The notes: generated from the sequence alone by a model not told the origin. DNA of 64,000 nucleotides from Peribacillus frigoritolerans (GCF_030676415.1 NZ_JAUUTW010000025.1:19852-83851); one strand, 5' to 3'. Numbered from the stretch's first letter, positions 1-9,084 are shown. Made by a program: numbers and translations.

Positions 1-123
1 GGACCCGTCCTAATTGGCATCTTGATTGAAATGTTTTCAAAATCAACAGGATACCTGATCATGGGAGCACTATCAATTGCTTCTACCATTCTTATTAAAA
101 CCTCCATAAAACGATTAAAATAA
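1..123 (+). CDS. C-terminal end of an MFS-type transporter (partial)
   Basis: An open frame enters from the left edge and stops at the TAA at 121-123. The 40 visible residues start GPVLIGILIEMFSKSTGY and are hydrophobic, ending in a basic tail (KTSIKRLK). This fits the last transmembrane segments of a major facilitator family permease. The substrate cannot be told from this fragment. A hairpin with a T-rich tail follows at 193-226. Confidence 0.55.
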   Translation, partial: GPVLIGILIEMFSKSTGYLIMGALSIASTILIKTSIKRLK

Positions 124-192
124 GAAGCTTCAAATGAAGGATATCCTCTTGAAGAGATGCTGATTAATAGAAAATGATTCTTTGAAATAGTA

Positions 193-226
193 AAGAGCAG
201 ACCTTAACCGGTTTGCTCTTGTTTAT
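193..226 (+). terminator. Rho-independent terminator
   Basis: Arms AAGAGCAGACC (193-203) and GGTTTGCTCTT (210-220) pair with one wobble and are followed by a T-rich stretch. It lies 70 bp after the transporter fragment. Confidence 0.7.
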
Positions 227-343
227 TTTGAGCTGGATCCTATTTTAAATAAATGCTTTGGTATAGATTGATATAAACTTCTACATTTGGAAGTTCCACT
301 GCTTATAACAATTTAAAAAAACTACTACTGTCATTTAAGGCAT

Positions 344-562
344 CTAATATTTTACACGCAACCTATCAGTTCTTTTTTCACTTCTAAATGACTTCTCAAC
401 ATTGGTCCACCCGATAATATAACGAACTGTATCATCTTTTAAAAAGAACTCTTCATTTTCTTCATACATGTTATGAAACCACTCTGTTGATTTTAGCATT
501 TCAGTGTTTCTATAAACTTTTTCTTCCTTTTGCATCCCACGAATGAATCCGCTGATCGTCAA
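344..562 (-). CDS. Small hypothetical protein (doubtful)
   Basis: A 72-residue charged frame with a TTG start and no clear Shine-Dalgarno site. It is rich in Glu and Lys and has a segment EWFHNMYEENEEFF. I do not recognise a family. It may be the remnant of a longer gene, since the area around it (repeat copy, decayed sequence) looks degenerate. Confidence 0.25.
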   Translation of the reverse strand: MTISGFIRGMQKEEKVYRNTEMLKSTEWFHNMYEENEEFFLKDDTVRYIIGWTNVEKSFRSEKRTDRLRVKY

Positions 563-633
563 ACCATTATGAGTTAATACCTGGGGTTGTAGACAAAAAG
601 GGTATTACCTAAAATTTTAAAACAAAGTTAATT

Positions 634-793
634 GGAACGGAAGGTGCGAGACCCCGCAGGCGCAAGGCGCCGAGGAGGCTCCCGGACCGCCCGCGGAAAG
701 CGAGTAACTGTAGTGGAAATCGACGTTTGAGGTTTTATAAACCCACATAAAAGCTGAGACAAACTTGATTTTCATCGAATTTTTCTACAATCT
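634..793 (+). repeat. Dispersed G+C-rich intergenic repeat, copy 1
   Basis: Contains the blocks GGAAGGTGCGAGAC, CGCCGAGGAGGCTCCCGG, ACCGCCCGCGGAAAGCGAGT and GTGGAAATCGACGTTTG, then a tail ending GACAAACTTGATTTTCATCG. The same blocks in the same order are found near 60400-60515 and, inverted, at 63887-64000. It is much richer in G+C than the flanks and has no open frame. It is probably a non-autonomous repeat family of this genome. Confidence 0.8.
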
Positions 794-1026
794 GCAATAT
801 TAGTTAATATTTCAATAGGCACTTTCTTCCGCTTCCCTTCCAAATAAAACTTGTCATTCTTTTGTTAACGGGTAAATCTTGATAATCTAAGACTATCATA
901 GGGTCCAATTTAACTTCACGTAAACAATAAAATGCATGCAGGTTGTCTTAATGGCCATAATGATTTTTATTCACAAAATTTCATTAATATTGACGGTATC
1001 AATCTATGACTTTATCATAACAACAG
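794..1026. other. Gene-free stretch before the iron-uptake operon
   Basis: No convincing gene. On the minus strand, roughly 930 down to 804, a short frame reads LREVKLDPMIVLDYQDLPVN, which could be a scrap of a decayed coding sequence. The right end runs into the Fur box. Confidence 0.3.
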
Positions 1027-1045
1027 GATAATGATAATCATTTTC
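1027..1045 (+). promoter_or_regulatory. Fur box
   Basis: GATAATGATAATCATTTTC matches the classical 19-bp Fur consensus GATAATGATAATCATTATC at 18 of 19 positions. It sits 65 bp before the start of a ferric citrate/siderophore binding protein gene, so iron-dependent repression by Fur is expected. Confidence 0.9.
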
Positions 1046-1109
1046 AATTAAGAATATATTCGTTGGTTAAGAAGTTAAATAGGTATAGAGGACGGAAAGG
1101 GTGCAAAAA

Positions 1110-2078
1110 ATGCGGGAATCTAAAAAAGTAAGAACATTTGGGGGAGGAGCATTAATCCTGTTATTTACGATTATGATGATGTTATCAGGATGTAATGATT
1201 CTCAAAAAACAACAGAAGCAGAGAAGACATCTGCCGAAACAAGTAATCAAGAAATAAGGACGATTAAGCATGAAATGGGAGAAACGGAAATTAAAAATAC
1301 TCCTAAAAAAATAGTTACGCTTGAGTTATCTTTCGTTGATTCTTTAAATGCCCTAGGGATAAAACCTATCGGGATTTCAGATGACAACAAAAAAGATATG
1401 ATTACAAAACTTGTAGGTCAAGAAATGGATTATACTTCTGTAGGAACACGTGAGCAGCCCAATTTAGAGGTTATCAGTTCTTTACAGCCGGATTTAATCA
1501 TTGCAGATGCTGAGCGGCATAAAGGGATTTATAAAGATTTACAGCAGATTGCTCCTACCGTCGTCTTAAAAAGTCGGGAATCTACCTATCAAGAAAACCT
1601 GGATTCTTTTAAAACGATTGCAAAGGCAGTAAATCAGGAAGATGCTGCAGAAAAAAGATTGAGCGAGCATGAAAAAACGATTAAGGATCTTAAATCAAAA
1701 CTTACTGTTGATTCAAATATGACGGTTTTACCTGCTGTTGTACGAGATACTTCATTCCAGGCTCATACTTCTTCTTCTTATGATGGAGAATTGCTTGAAC
1801 GCATGGGATTGAAAAATGCCATCCAGCAGGAACTGCCACATGCCGAGATGAATCTGGAGCAGCTTGTCGAGATTGATCCGGATGTGCTGCTTCTAGCGAA
1901 CAATGAGGGTAAGTTACTTACTGATGAGTGGAAAGACAATCCTCTTTGGAAAGACTTGAAGGCTGTAAAAAACGGACAAGTGTATAGTGTTGATCGAGAT
2001 TTATGGACGAGATACCGTGGTGTTGTATCAGCAGAAGCCATTGCTAAAGACACTTTAAACATGCTTGGTGAAGAATAG
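1110..2078 (+). CDS. yfmC: Iron(III)-citrate/siderophore ABC transporter, substrate-binding lipoprotein
   Basis: Extracellular receptor of an iron-chelate importer, anchored to the membrane by lipid. The N-terminus has basic residues, a hydrophobic stretch and a lipobox ending LSGC (Cys about residue 28). The rest follows the FecB/YfmC type of the class III periplasmic-binding fold (VTLELSFVDSLNALGIKPIG near the start, ISSLQPDLIIAD in the middle). I prefer ATG 1110 because GGAAAGG (1094-1100) lies 9 bp upstream; a GTG at 1101 is also in frame. Two permease genes and an ATPase gene follow in the order of B. subtilis yfmCDEF. Expression is probably controlled by Fur through the box at 1027. Citrate as ligand is inferred from gene order; a siderophore is possible. 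Confidence 0.88.
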   Translation: MRESKKVRTFGGGALILLFTIMMMLSGCNDSQKTTEAEKTSAETSNQEIRTIKHEMGETEIKNTPKKIVTLELSFVDSLNALGIKPIGISDDNKKDMITKLVGQEMDYTSVGTREQPNLEVISSLQPDLIIADAERHKGIYKDLQQIAPTVVLKSRESTYQENLDSFKTIAKAVNQEDAAEKRLSEHEKTIKDLKSKLTVDSNMTVLPAVVRDTSFQAHTSSSYDGELLERMGLKNAIQQELPHAEMNLEQLVEIDPDVLLLANNEGKLLTDEWKDNPLWKDLKAVKNGQVYSVDRDLWTRYRGVVSAEAIAKDTLNMLGEE

Positions 2079-2085
2079 AGGAACA

Positions 2086-2121
2086 AAAGCGAAGTAAGAG
2101 ATCTAATTCTTACTTCGCTTT
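2086..2121 (+). promoter_or_regulatory. Intercistronic hairpin between yfmC and yfmD
   Basis: A perfect 14-bp stem (AAAGCGAAGTAAGA at 2086-2099, complement at 2108-2121) with an 8-nt loop lies between the receptor and permease genes. The tail is not T-rich, so it is more likely a mRNA-stabilising or processing stem than a strong terminator. It could raise receptor level over permease level. Confidence 0.75.
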
Positions 2122-2162
2122 CCATTAGGTTTAAAATTTGTTAGGAAGTGTGTTGTATAGTC

Positions 2163-3167
2163 ATGGAAACAGTAGTTAGAAGTAAACTGAAAGTGTATTG
2201 TACAGCTATCGCTGGAATCGTTTTGTTAATTTTAGGAGTTCTGACGAGTATTACTGTGGGAGCGGCAGATATTGATGTATCAATGGTTTTGAAGTCCTTT
2301 TTTGCGGTCGACTCGTCCAAGGAACAGACTATTATAAGGACTCTTCGATTGCCCCGTGCTTTAGTTGGAGCATTGGTCGGTGCTAATTTAGCGGTAGCAG
2401 GTGCTCTCATGCAGGCTATTACCCGGAATTCATTAGCTTCTCCACAAGTGTTTGGTGTTAATGCCGGTGCCTCATTTTTTATTGTGTCAGCTTTTGTTTT
2501 CTTTCCTAACCTTTCTTCCGTCTCTCTGGTTTGCGTTGCATTCATTGGTGCAGCAGTGGGAGGGATGGCAGTCTATTCTTTTGCTTCGGGAGGAGGAATG
2601 ACCCAAGTAAAGCTGGCATTGGCTGGTATGGCTGTTCACTTTTTTTTATCTTCTTTAACGCAAGGCATGATCATCTTTAATGAACAAGCGAAAGATGTGC
2701 TCTATTGGTTAGTCGGATCTATTAATGGAAAAACATGGGCGAACGTAAACATGATTCTACCTTGGTCTCTTTTCGGGCTATTTGTTGCTGCCCTGTTCTC
2801 TCGATCTGTTTCTATCCTTGTCTTAGGAGAAAATATGGCGCAGGGACTTGGGCAACGGGTGTATCGAATCCGTATTTCAGCAGGAATATTGGTGATTATT
2901 TTGGCAGGATCTTCGGTTGCCGTCGCAGGCCCAGTGGGCTTTGTAGGATTGATCGTTCCTCATATCGTCAGGAGAATGGTGGGCGGGGATTATCGAAGAA
3001 TCATCCCTTTTTCTGCATTATTCGGCGCTTTACTCTTAGTTTACGCAGATATTCTCGCTCGGTTTATCGCTTATCCTTTTGAGTCGCCGGTAGGCATCGT
3101 AACCGCTATAATCGGTGCGCCATTCTTCCTTTATTTAGCGAAGAGAGGGAGGAATATTAAGCAATGA
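2163..3167 (+). CDS. yfmD: Iron-chelate ABC transporter permease (FecCD family), first subunit
   Basis: Integral membrane subunit of the importer. It shows the FecCD/BtuC pattern: many hydrophobic helices, the segment RLPRALVGALVGANLAVAGA near residue 70, and the coupling loop toward the ATPase near GPVGFVGLIVPHIVRR. Length is normal for the family. The open frame also allows a GTG at 2148, but GGAAG abuts that codon, so ATG 2163 is preferred with an unusually long spacer; the start is uncertain. The stop overlaps the ATG of the next gene (ATGA), indicating translational coupling. Confidence 0.9.
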   Translation: METVVRSKLKVYCTAIAGIVLLILGVLTSITVGAADIDVSMVLKSFFAVDSSKEQTIIRTLRLPRALVGALVGANLAVAGALMQAITRNSLASPQVFGVNAGASFFIVSAFVFFPNLSSVSLVCVAFIGAAVGGMAVYSFASGGGMTQVKLALAGMAVHFFLSSLTQGMIIFNEQAKDVLYWLVGSINGKTWANVNMILPWSLFGLFVAALFSRSVSILVLGENMAQGLGQRVYRIRISAGILVIILAGSSVAVAGPVGFVGLIVPHIVRRMVGGDYRRIIPFSALFGALLLVYADILARFIAYPFESPVGIVTAIIGAPFFLYLAKRGRNIKQ

Positions 3168-4177
3168 AACTAAAACGGAAATTTGGGTTGAAATCAAATT
3201 TGCCTCCTTATTCCATTCTCCTGATGCTGACGGTAACCATGCTAATTTTATCAATGGTGAGCCTGGGCTTAGGGGCCATTTATATCTCACCTTTAGAAAT
3301 CATTCAAAATTTCCTTGGAAATGGCATGCAAAGCCAGGCATTCATTCTGCATAACTATCGCATACCACGTATTGTAATTGCCGTGATAGTGGGGGCCGGA
3401 TTAGCAACGGCTGGAGCCATTCTGCAAGGAGTCCTTCGGAATCCGTTGGCTTCTCCAGATGTGATTGGGGTAACAAAAGGGGCCGGTTTGGCAGCTGTTA
3501 TAGTCATTGTTTTATTTCCGCAATCGCCCATTATCATACTGCCTCTTTCAGCTTTTATCGGAGCGGCGGTCATGGCGGCAATTTTGATGATATTTGTTTA
3601 TAAAAAAGGAGCTCAACCAAATACAATAGCTTTGGTCGGAATTGCTTTAGGGTCCATATGTCAAGCTGGCATAGAGTATTTCATGGTCAAGTTCCCGGAT
3701 GATGTAAACACGACACTGCTGTGGTTGACTGGCAGTCTATGGGGAAGAGGATGGGATCAAGTATTCATTTTGCTTCCATGTCTTGTTCTTGTACCGGTAT
3801 TGATTGCATTATCTTCTAAAATGGATGTACTGAGCCTTGGAGACGATATAGCTACAGGACTCGGTGAAAGATCAAAATTACTGCGTTATATATTGTTAAG
3901 TGTTTCTGTCATTTTAATCGGAGTCTGCGTAGCTGCGGTTGGTTCTATCGGGTTTATTGGTTTAATTGCCCCCCATATTGCCCGGAGAGTGGTAGGCTCA
4001 AAATTCAAGGTTTTACTTCCTGCTTCAGCTCTCTTTGGCTCTATCTTTCTACTCGTTGCCGATAGCCTGGGAAGAGGATTATTCCCTCCAATAGAAATAC
4101 CCGCCGGAATTATCACTGCGGTGATTGGAGTACCATATTTTTTATATCTATTACGTCGTGAACGAAAAATAACATAA
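3164..4177 (+). CDS. yfmE: Iron-chelate ABC transporter permease (FecCD family), second subunit
   Basis: Second permease of the heterodimeric channel, paralogous to the preceding gene: RIPRIVIAVIVGAGLATAGA near residue 65 and the conserved GSIGFIGLIAPHIARRVVG loop. It begins inside the stop codon of yfmD (4-bp overlap) and ends 15 bp before the ATPase gene. About ten transmembrane segments are expected for the family. No defects seen. Confidence 0.9.
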   Translation: MKLKRKFGLKSNLPPYSILLMLTVTMLILSMVSLGLGAIYISPLEIIQNFLGNGMQSQAFILHNYRIPRIVIAVIVGAGLATAGAILQGVLRNPLASPDVIGVTKGAGLAAVIVIVLFPQSPIIILPLSAFIGAAVMAAILMIFVYKKGAQPNTIALVGIALGSICQAGIEYFMVKFPDDVNTTLLWLTGSLWGRGWDQVFILLPCLVLVPVLIALSSKMDVLSLGDDIATGLGERSKLLRYILLSVSVILIGVCVAAVGSIGFIGLIAPHIARRVVGSKFKVLLPASALFGSIFLLVADSLGRGLFPPIEIPAGIITAVIGVPYFLYLLRRERKIT

Positions 4178-4192
4178 GGAAGGCTGGCGATC

Positions 4193-4981
4193 ATGACAAC
4201 ATTATCAGCAGAGCATCTTTCGCTCTCTTATGGATCAACTCAAATCATTGATAATATCGATTTAGAAATTCCTGAAGGCAAGATCAGTATAATCATTGGT
4301 TCCAATGGTTGTGGCAAATCTACCATTCTGCGGTCTCTAGCTAGATTATTAATGCCTCAGCAAGGCACGATCTATTTAGATGGAAAAGCCATTCATCACC
4401 AATCTTCCAAGGAAGTGGCAAAGAAATTGGCTATCTTACCTCAAGCTCCGGAAGCTCCTGAAGATATAACCGTTAAAGAACTATGCTATTATGGCAGGCA
4501 TCCGCACAAGGGCTTATTTTCCAGACAAACCCCAGAAGATCATGCCATTGTCGACCGCGCATTATCAGCAACAAAAATGACGGAGTTTGCTGATCGGACA
4601 TTGGATGCATTATCTGGAGGACAAAGGCAAAGGGCATGGATTTCGATGGCATTGGTACAAGAAACCGACCTTTTACTATTAGATGAACCGACAACTTATC
4701 TAGACTTAGCCCACCAAATTGAAATATTGGAATTACTGCGCGATTTAAACGTAACTTATGGACGTACGATTGTCATGGTTCTGCATGATTTAAATCAAGC
4801 GGCACAGTATGCCGATCATTTGATTAGCATCGTTAAGGGAAAGATCTATAAGGAGGGGCCGCCTGAAACGGTCTTTACAAAAGAGATGATCAAGGACGTC
4901 TTCAGGCTGGAGTGCTGTATTATTGAAAATCCTGTTGATCAAACGCCCCTATGCATTCCAATTGGTTTATCTCAAGATTAG
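4193..4981 (+). CDS. yfmF: Iron-chelate ABC transporter ATP-binding protein
   Basis: Cytoplasmic ATPase that drives the importer. Walker A is GSNGCGKST, the signature motif is [10 protein letters not shown], Walker B is [12 protein letters not shown] and the switch His lies in VLHDLNQA. The 262-residue length is normal for the FecE/FhuC group. AAGGAAGG-like bases precede ATG 4193. It is the last gene of the Fur-controlled operon and is followed by a strong hairpin at 5031. Confidence 0.92.
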   Translation: MTTLSAEHLSLSYGSTQIIDNIDLEIPEGKISIIIGSNGCGKSTILRSLARLLMPQQGTIYLDGKAIHHQSSKEVAKKLAILPQAPEAPEDITVKELCYYGRHPHKGLFSRQTPEDHAIVDRALSATKMTEFADRTLDALSGGQRQRAWISMALVQETDLLLLDEPTTYLDLAHQIEILELLRDLNVTYGRTIVMVLHDLNQAAQYADHLISIVKGKIYKEGPPETVFTKEMIKDVFRLECCIIENPVDQTPLCIPIGLSQD

Positions 4982-5030
4982 AAAAACCATATCTAATAAA
5001 GGTAGAGATGCATTTAGAGCCTATCGGAAA

Positions 5031-5074
5031 GAAAACATCAGGGGGATTTCAATCCCCCTGATGTTTTCTTTTTG
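5031..5074. terminator. Bidirectional Rho-independent terminator
   Basis: An 18-bp perfect stem (GAAAACATCAGGGGGATT and its complement, 5031-5048 and 5051-5068) is followed by a T-run on the plus strand. It lies between convergent yfmF and the YmaF-type gene. Confidence 0.93.
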
Positions 5075-5087
5075 TTTATCATGTTTC

Positions 5088-5426
5088 TTATTTATTCCCT
5101 GGAGCAGGCTGATCGACCCCTTTAATTCTATGGCTATGCCCATCATCTTCCGTTGTGTAAAAGTCGTAATAATGAACGTGCATTCCATTTCCAACCGGAA
5201 TGGCTGGTCCCGAATATGCCTTATAATAATGGGTATGCCCATCCTCAAATAACACATATCCTTCAGTATAATGAATATGTCCTCCCTCTTGTGATGGAAT
5301 AGGCGGGGAAGTTACATCTAAACATTGATGGACATGGTCGTCCGCTATGGAAGTATAATCAACAGATCCGTGGTTATGATGTGGTACAAACCCAGATACA
5401 AAATCATTTTTTCCTACTTTATTCAA
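5088..5426 (-). CDS. YmaF family histidine-rich protein
   Basis: A small protein rich in His spaced as HxHx pairs (GFVPHHNHG, GGHIHYTEG, DGHTHYY, NGMHVHYYDF, DGHSHR). This matches the YmaF family of Bacillus. The spacing suggests metal binding, but no function is established. I choose a TTG start at 5426 because AAGGGGTG lies just upstream of it; an ATG at 5456 is in frame but lacks a ribosome site. That gives 112 residues. It is monocistronic and shares the terminator at 5031 with the iron operon. Confidence 0.8.
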   Translation of the reverse strand: MNKVGKNDFVSGFVPHHNHGSVDYTSIADDHVHQCLDVTSPPIPSQEGGHIHYTEGYVLFEDGHTHYYKAYSGPAIPVGNGMHVHYYDFYTTEDDGHSHRIKGVDQPAPGNK

Positions 5427-5607
5427 TCTCTTCACCCCTTGTACATGAATAAACAACAGTTTTCTAAACTATATGCTCTGAACAATAAGAAGATTCTTAA
5501 CGACAAGTTTTGAGGGATTAAAACGTGGAAAACCAGAATCTCATAAAATAAATCCACAGTTAAATGATAAAATAGAAAGACTTATATATTAAAGGAGACT
5601 TATCATT

Positions 5608-6585
5608 TTGGAAGCCAAATGTGTTAAATTCTATGAGTTTGGGAATCCGCAAAAGGTTTTAAAAGTTGAAAATAAATTTATCCAAAGACCTTTCGAGGGG
5701 GAAGTCCTCGTTCGCATGACCACACGTCCCATTAATCCGTCTGACTTGCTGCCCATTCGCGGGGCATATTCCCACCGAATTCCCTTGCCTTCCATACCTG
5801 GTTATGAAGGGGTAGGCATTGTGGAAGAGGTGGGTCCATCGGTTTCGAAAGAGCTGATAGGCAAGCGTGTGCTGCCTTTGCGTGGTGAAGGGACCTGGCA
5901 GGAATATGTTAAAACATCTGCGGAACTGGCCATCGTCATTCCCGATTCGATCGAGGATTATATAGCAGCGCAATTATATATAAATCCGATTACCGCATGG
6001 CTAATCTGTACAGAAGTATTAGCATTGAAACCGGATGATGTATTACTCGTAAATGCTTGCGGATCTTCCATTGGCCGTATCTTTACCCAGTTATCCAAGA
6101 TTCTTGGATTTAAGCTGATTGCTGTAACGAGAAACAATAAGTATACGGAAGAACTGCTTAAACTTGGTGCGTCATATGTGATCGATACGTCCCGATCATC
6201 CTTGCATGATACAGTGATGGAATGGACGAATGGGCGCGGAGCGAAAGCGGCCATTGATTCAGTGGGCGGCTTCGATGGTTCAGAGCTAGCTTTTTGTGTC
6301 CGGCCTAATGGCATCTTATTAACGATTGGCCTTTTATCAGGACAGCCTGTTAATTGGGCTAAAATTTCACAAAGGACAAAAGTGAATGTTGACATGTTTC
6401 ATCTTCGGCATTGGAATCAGCAGGCTTCCGTTCAAACTTGGCATGAAACGTTTAACCTTTTGATGGGGTTCATTGCTGATAAAAGGTTGAAGTTCATGAT
6501 GCCGGAATCCTACTACAGCCTTCAAGATGTGCAAGAAGCCATTATTGTCACGAGCAATAGAGGGAAGATTTTTTTAAACAACTGA
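5608..6585 (+). CDS. Zinc-independent MDR-family oxidoreductase (quinone/enoyl reductase-like)
   Basis: NAD(P)H-dependent medium-chain dehydrogenase/reductase. The N-terminal GroES-like domain has RPINPSDLLPIRGAYSHRIP and GYEGVGIVEEVG. The nucleotide-binding domain follows around residues 145-170 (LLVNACGSSIGRIFTQLSKI). I see no zinc-binding Cys/His set, so it belongs with the quinone oxidoreductase and 2-enoyl thioester reductase branches, not true alcohol dehydrogenases. It starts at TTG 5608 with AAAGGAG (5591-5597). The physiological substrate is unknown. Confidence 0.8.
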   Translation: MEAKCVKFYEFGNPQKVLKVENKFIQRPFEGEVLVRMTTRPINPSDLLPIRGAYSHRIPLPSIPGYEGVGIVEEVGPSVSKELIGKRVLPLRGEGTWQEYVKTSAELAIVIPDSIEDYIAAQLYINPITAWLICTEVLALKPDDVLLVNACGSSIGRIFTQLSKILGFKLIAVTRNNKYTEELLKLGASYVIDTSRSSLHDTVMEWTNGRGAKAAIDSVGGFDGSELAFCVRPNGILLTIGLLSGQPVNWAKISQRTKVNVDMFHLRHWNQQASVQTWHETFNLLMGFIADKRLKFMMPESYYSLQDVQEAIIVTSNRGKIFLNN

Positions 6586-6788
6586 TTTTACATCCTGAAT
6601 GCAATGGTGGTTTGCTGATAGAAAGGATATATTAAAGGCAGCATTCATCTTGGAGCCCTTCCAATAGGTTCCTAAGGTAAAGTGAAATGGCCCCTGATAA
6701 TATGGAATTACTTGATTACCTGTAAGGTGCTAGTTTAGAATGCGGAATAGGACATGTTGATACTGATACGACTTTGGAGGAAATACTT

Positions 6789-8099
6789 ATGAAAACAATA
6801 TATGTGAATGCTACATTTTTTACGATGGACAAGGAAAACCAAATCATTGAAAACGGCATGATGATTGTACAAGATCATACCATATCCTACATCGGCCAGC
6901 AGGATGAACAACAATTGGCAGATGCAGATCAAGTGGTCAACCTTGGCGGGAAATGGATCATGCCAGGCCTTGTGAATGCCCATTCGCATATTGTAATGAC
7001 CCTTTTACGCGGTATCGGGGACGATATGCTGCTGAAGCCATGGCTTGAAACGAAAATATGGCCGATCGAAAGCCAGTTTACAACGGAAATCGCCTCTGTA
7101 AGTTCACAGCTAGGCATTATGGAAATGATGAAATCAGGAACCACGACATTTTCGGATATGTTCAATCCTAATGGAATAGATGCAGGTGCTGTCATGGAGA
7201 CGATAGGCGAAACAGGAATGCGCGGAGCCTTTTCCTATACGATCTTCAGCTTGGGTACCGAAAAAGACCAGAAAGCGAACCTCATGGGGGCTGAGCAGTT
7301 TTCAAAAAACTATAAAGCATTTGCCGATGGCCGCCTGACTACCATGGTCGCACCACATAGCCCATACGCCTGCACACCTGAAGCGATCATGGAAAGTGCA
7401 CGAATTGCAAAAGAGAATGATTTGATGGTGCACATCCACGTATCGGAAACGGACTTTGAAATCCTCGACATCGAAAAACGGTACGGATCCCGTCCTGTCG
7501 AGCACCTTCGCCGTCTAGGCCTGTTCGATCAGCCTACCGTGATGGCACATGGAGTGGTCCTTAATGATGAAGAGCGGGCGATCCTAAAACAGCATGATGT
7601 TCGCGTTGCCCATAATCCAATCAGTAACCTGAAGCTCGGATCTGGGATAGCAGATGTCGTCAGCCTTCTTGATGCAGGCATTAAAGTGGGAGTGGCAACA
7701 GATGGCGTCGCCTCCAATAACAACTTCGATATGTTCGAAGAAATGAGGACAGCCGCATTACTGCAAAAAGGAATGTATAAGGATGCCACAAAATTCCCTG
7801 CACAAACAGCACTCGCCATGGCCACAAGAATGGGCGCCGAAGCGATAGGCATGGGTCACACAGGATCACTGGAAGCTGGTAAAAAAGCGGATTTCATCAC
7901 CATTTACCCATATAACAAAGAACACCTGCAGCCACTGAGTGAAGCCTATTCGCACCTGCTTTATGCAGCACGCGGAAATGACGTATGTGATGTATACATC
8001 GATGGCAAAATGGTCGTGAAAGATGGCCGATGCTTAACGATCGATGAAGAAAAAGTGATTGCCGAAACGAATCGTCTGCAAGGTACCCTATCACGATAA
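6789..8099 (+). CDS. mtaD: Amidohydrolase, MtaD/TrzA type (methylthioadenosine/S-adenosylhomocysteine deaminase-like)
   Basis: Metal-dependent deaminase/hydrolase of the amidohydrolase superfamily. Metal ligands visible are HSH in GLVNAHSHIVMTLLRG, the His in HIHVSETDFE, and His/Asp in VMAHGVVL and GVATDGVAS. A conserved start reads NATFFTMDKENQIIENG, and the C-terminus returns to the beta-sandwich. Start ATG 6789 follows GGAGG at 6776-6780. The family deaminates S-adenosylhomocysteine, 5'-methylthioadenosine or guanine-like rings; exact substrate is inferred by similarity only. A terminator follows at 8132. Confidence 0.82.
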   Translation: MKTIYVNATFFTMDKENQIIENGMMIVQDHTISYIGQQDEQQLADADQVVNLGGKWIMPGLVNAHSHIVMTLLRGIGDDMLLKPWLETKIWPIESQFTTEIASVSSQLGIMEMMKSGTTTFSDMFNPNGIDAGAVMETIGETGMRGAFSYTIFSLGTEKDQKANLMGAEQFSKNYKAFADGRLTTMVAPHSPYACTPEAIMESARIAKENDLMVHIHVSETDFEILDIEKRYGSRPVEHLRRLGLFDQPTVMAHGVVLNDEERAILKQHDVRVAHNPISNLKLGSGIADVVSLLDAGIKVGVATDGVASNNNFDMFEEMRTAALLQKGMYKDATKFPAQTALAMATRMGAEAIGMGHTGSLEAGKKADFITIYPYNKEHLQPLSEAYSHLLYAARGNDVCDVYIDGKMVVKDGRCLTIDEEKVIAETNRLQGTLSR

Positions 8100-8131
8100 C
8101 ACTGATGGGAGAACAAACGGATGCACAGAAG

Positions 8132-8163
8132 AAGGAGCTGCCATTTGCAGCTCCTTTTTTTAT
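8132..8163 (+). terminator. Rho-independent terminator
   Basis: Stem AAGGAGCTGC / GCAGCTCCTT (8132-8141, 8147-8156) followed by a T-run, directly after the amidohydrolase gene. Confidence 0.9.
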
Positions 8164-8296
8164 GGAAGGGCAGGGAATGGTGTGGAGGTCGAATTAATCG
8201 GTTTTAGGACCATATTATTCGGTTTTAGTAAGGAATAAATCGTATCGAATGGCAGTCATAAAGGAATTCCCGCTAGTATTGTGGAATAAATTGTTC

Positions 8297-8501
8297 TTAA
8301 CACTTAGAAATCCGTCGTGAGTCCAGTTTCTTGGAAATGTGGAAACAAAGTAAGCCGGTTAAAAATATTAATAAGAAAATAGGTATGGCAAAACGGTAAA
8401 AAATGAAAAAAACGCTGCTGACCGCAAATATTAGCCAACTGGTAATCACCAAGCAACTGGAAAAAAATCTTTGACAGAATGGACATGAATTTCACTGTCA
8501 T
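8297..8501 (-). pseudogene. Frameshifted small membrane protein
   Basis: Read on the minus strand, a frame starting at ATG 8501 (MTVKFMSILSKIFFQ) shifts near a run of seven T (around 8465) into a second frame. That frame continues LVITSWLIFAVSSVFFIFYR, then FAIPIFLLIFLTGLLCFHIS, and ends with a basic tail SKKLDSRR at the stop 8297-8299. The two hydrophobic spans look like real transmembrane helices, while the uninterrupted alternative frame does not. It is a probable decayed gene, or an indel in a homopolymer. I cannot name the family. Confidence 0.5.
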
Positions 8502-8570
8502 ATGAAAAATCACACACCATTTCCTAATTTTGGGTTAGGGGGAAATCGTTGAAAAAGGAGGACAAGATGA

Positions 8571-8939
8571 ATGGAAAGTGAATCTTCATTGTTAAAAGAG
8601 CATTTGCATAAGCTGGAGGAGAAATTGTTAAAATCTGAAGTCCGTACATCCCCAGAAGAGCTTTCATTATTATTGAAAGATGATTTCTTCGAGTTCGGCA
8701 GTTCGGGTAACATATGGTCTAAAAGCGATTTTTTGGGGCAAGAGGGAGCCGGAGCGGTGAAAATGACACTAAGTCAATTTGAGATGCATCAATTGTCTGA
8801 TGATACCGTGTTAACCACGTACCGGATTTTTGATGAAGATAAAGTGGAACATACCCTAAGGAGTTCAATCTGGAAATGTACGAATGGAAGATGGCAAATG
8901 TTTTTTCATCAAGGCACAAAAACGAAAGGACATCTTTAA
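8571..8939 (+). CDS. NTF2-like protein (DUF4440 type)
   Basis: A 122-residue cytosolic protein with the NTF2-like pattern: an N-terminal helix (ESESSLLKEHLHKLEEKLLK), then LLKDDFFEFGSSGNIWSKSD typical of DUF4440, and a C-terminal strand region ending SSIWKCTNGRWQMFFHQGT. Family members are often small enzymes or ligand-binding proteins of unknown role. AAGGAGG (8554-8561) fits ATG 8571; the ATG at 8567 is out of frame and quickly stops. Single gene. Confidence 0.75.
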   Translation: MESESSLLKEHLHKLEEKLLKSEVRTSPEELSLLLKDDFFEFGSSGNIWSKSDFLGQEGAGAVKMTLSQFEMHQLSDDTVLTTYRIFDEDKVEHTLRSSIWKCTNGRWQMFFHQGTKTKGHL

Positions 8940-9049
8940 GCCTTTTATTTATGAAAAAGAAAATAGTGAAATATCATAAAAGAGCGTAAGAAAATGAGTT
9001 TTGTATACATGAAGCGAAGCAAAAATAAATAAGATGCAGGGAATTTTTG

Positions 9050-9078
9050 TTGACTACGGAGCACAGAGTTAGTATTAT
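9050..9078 (+). promoter_or_regulatory. Sigma-A type promoter
   Basis: TTGACT (9050-9055), a 17-bp spacer and TATTAT (9073-9078) form a good vegetative promoter. It would start transcription near 9085, ahead of a short terminated leader or RNA and then two Spo0E-like genes. Confidence 0.65.
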
Positions 9079-9084
9079 TAGAAA

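Noticed and set aside
2735..3082. 115-residue plus-strand frame inside the first permease gene
   Set aside because: Cys/Arg-rich alternate frame fully inside yfmD.
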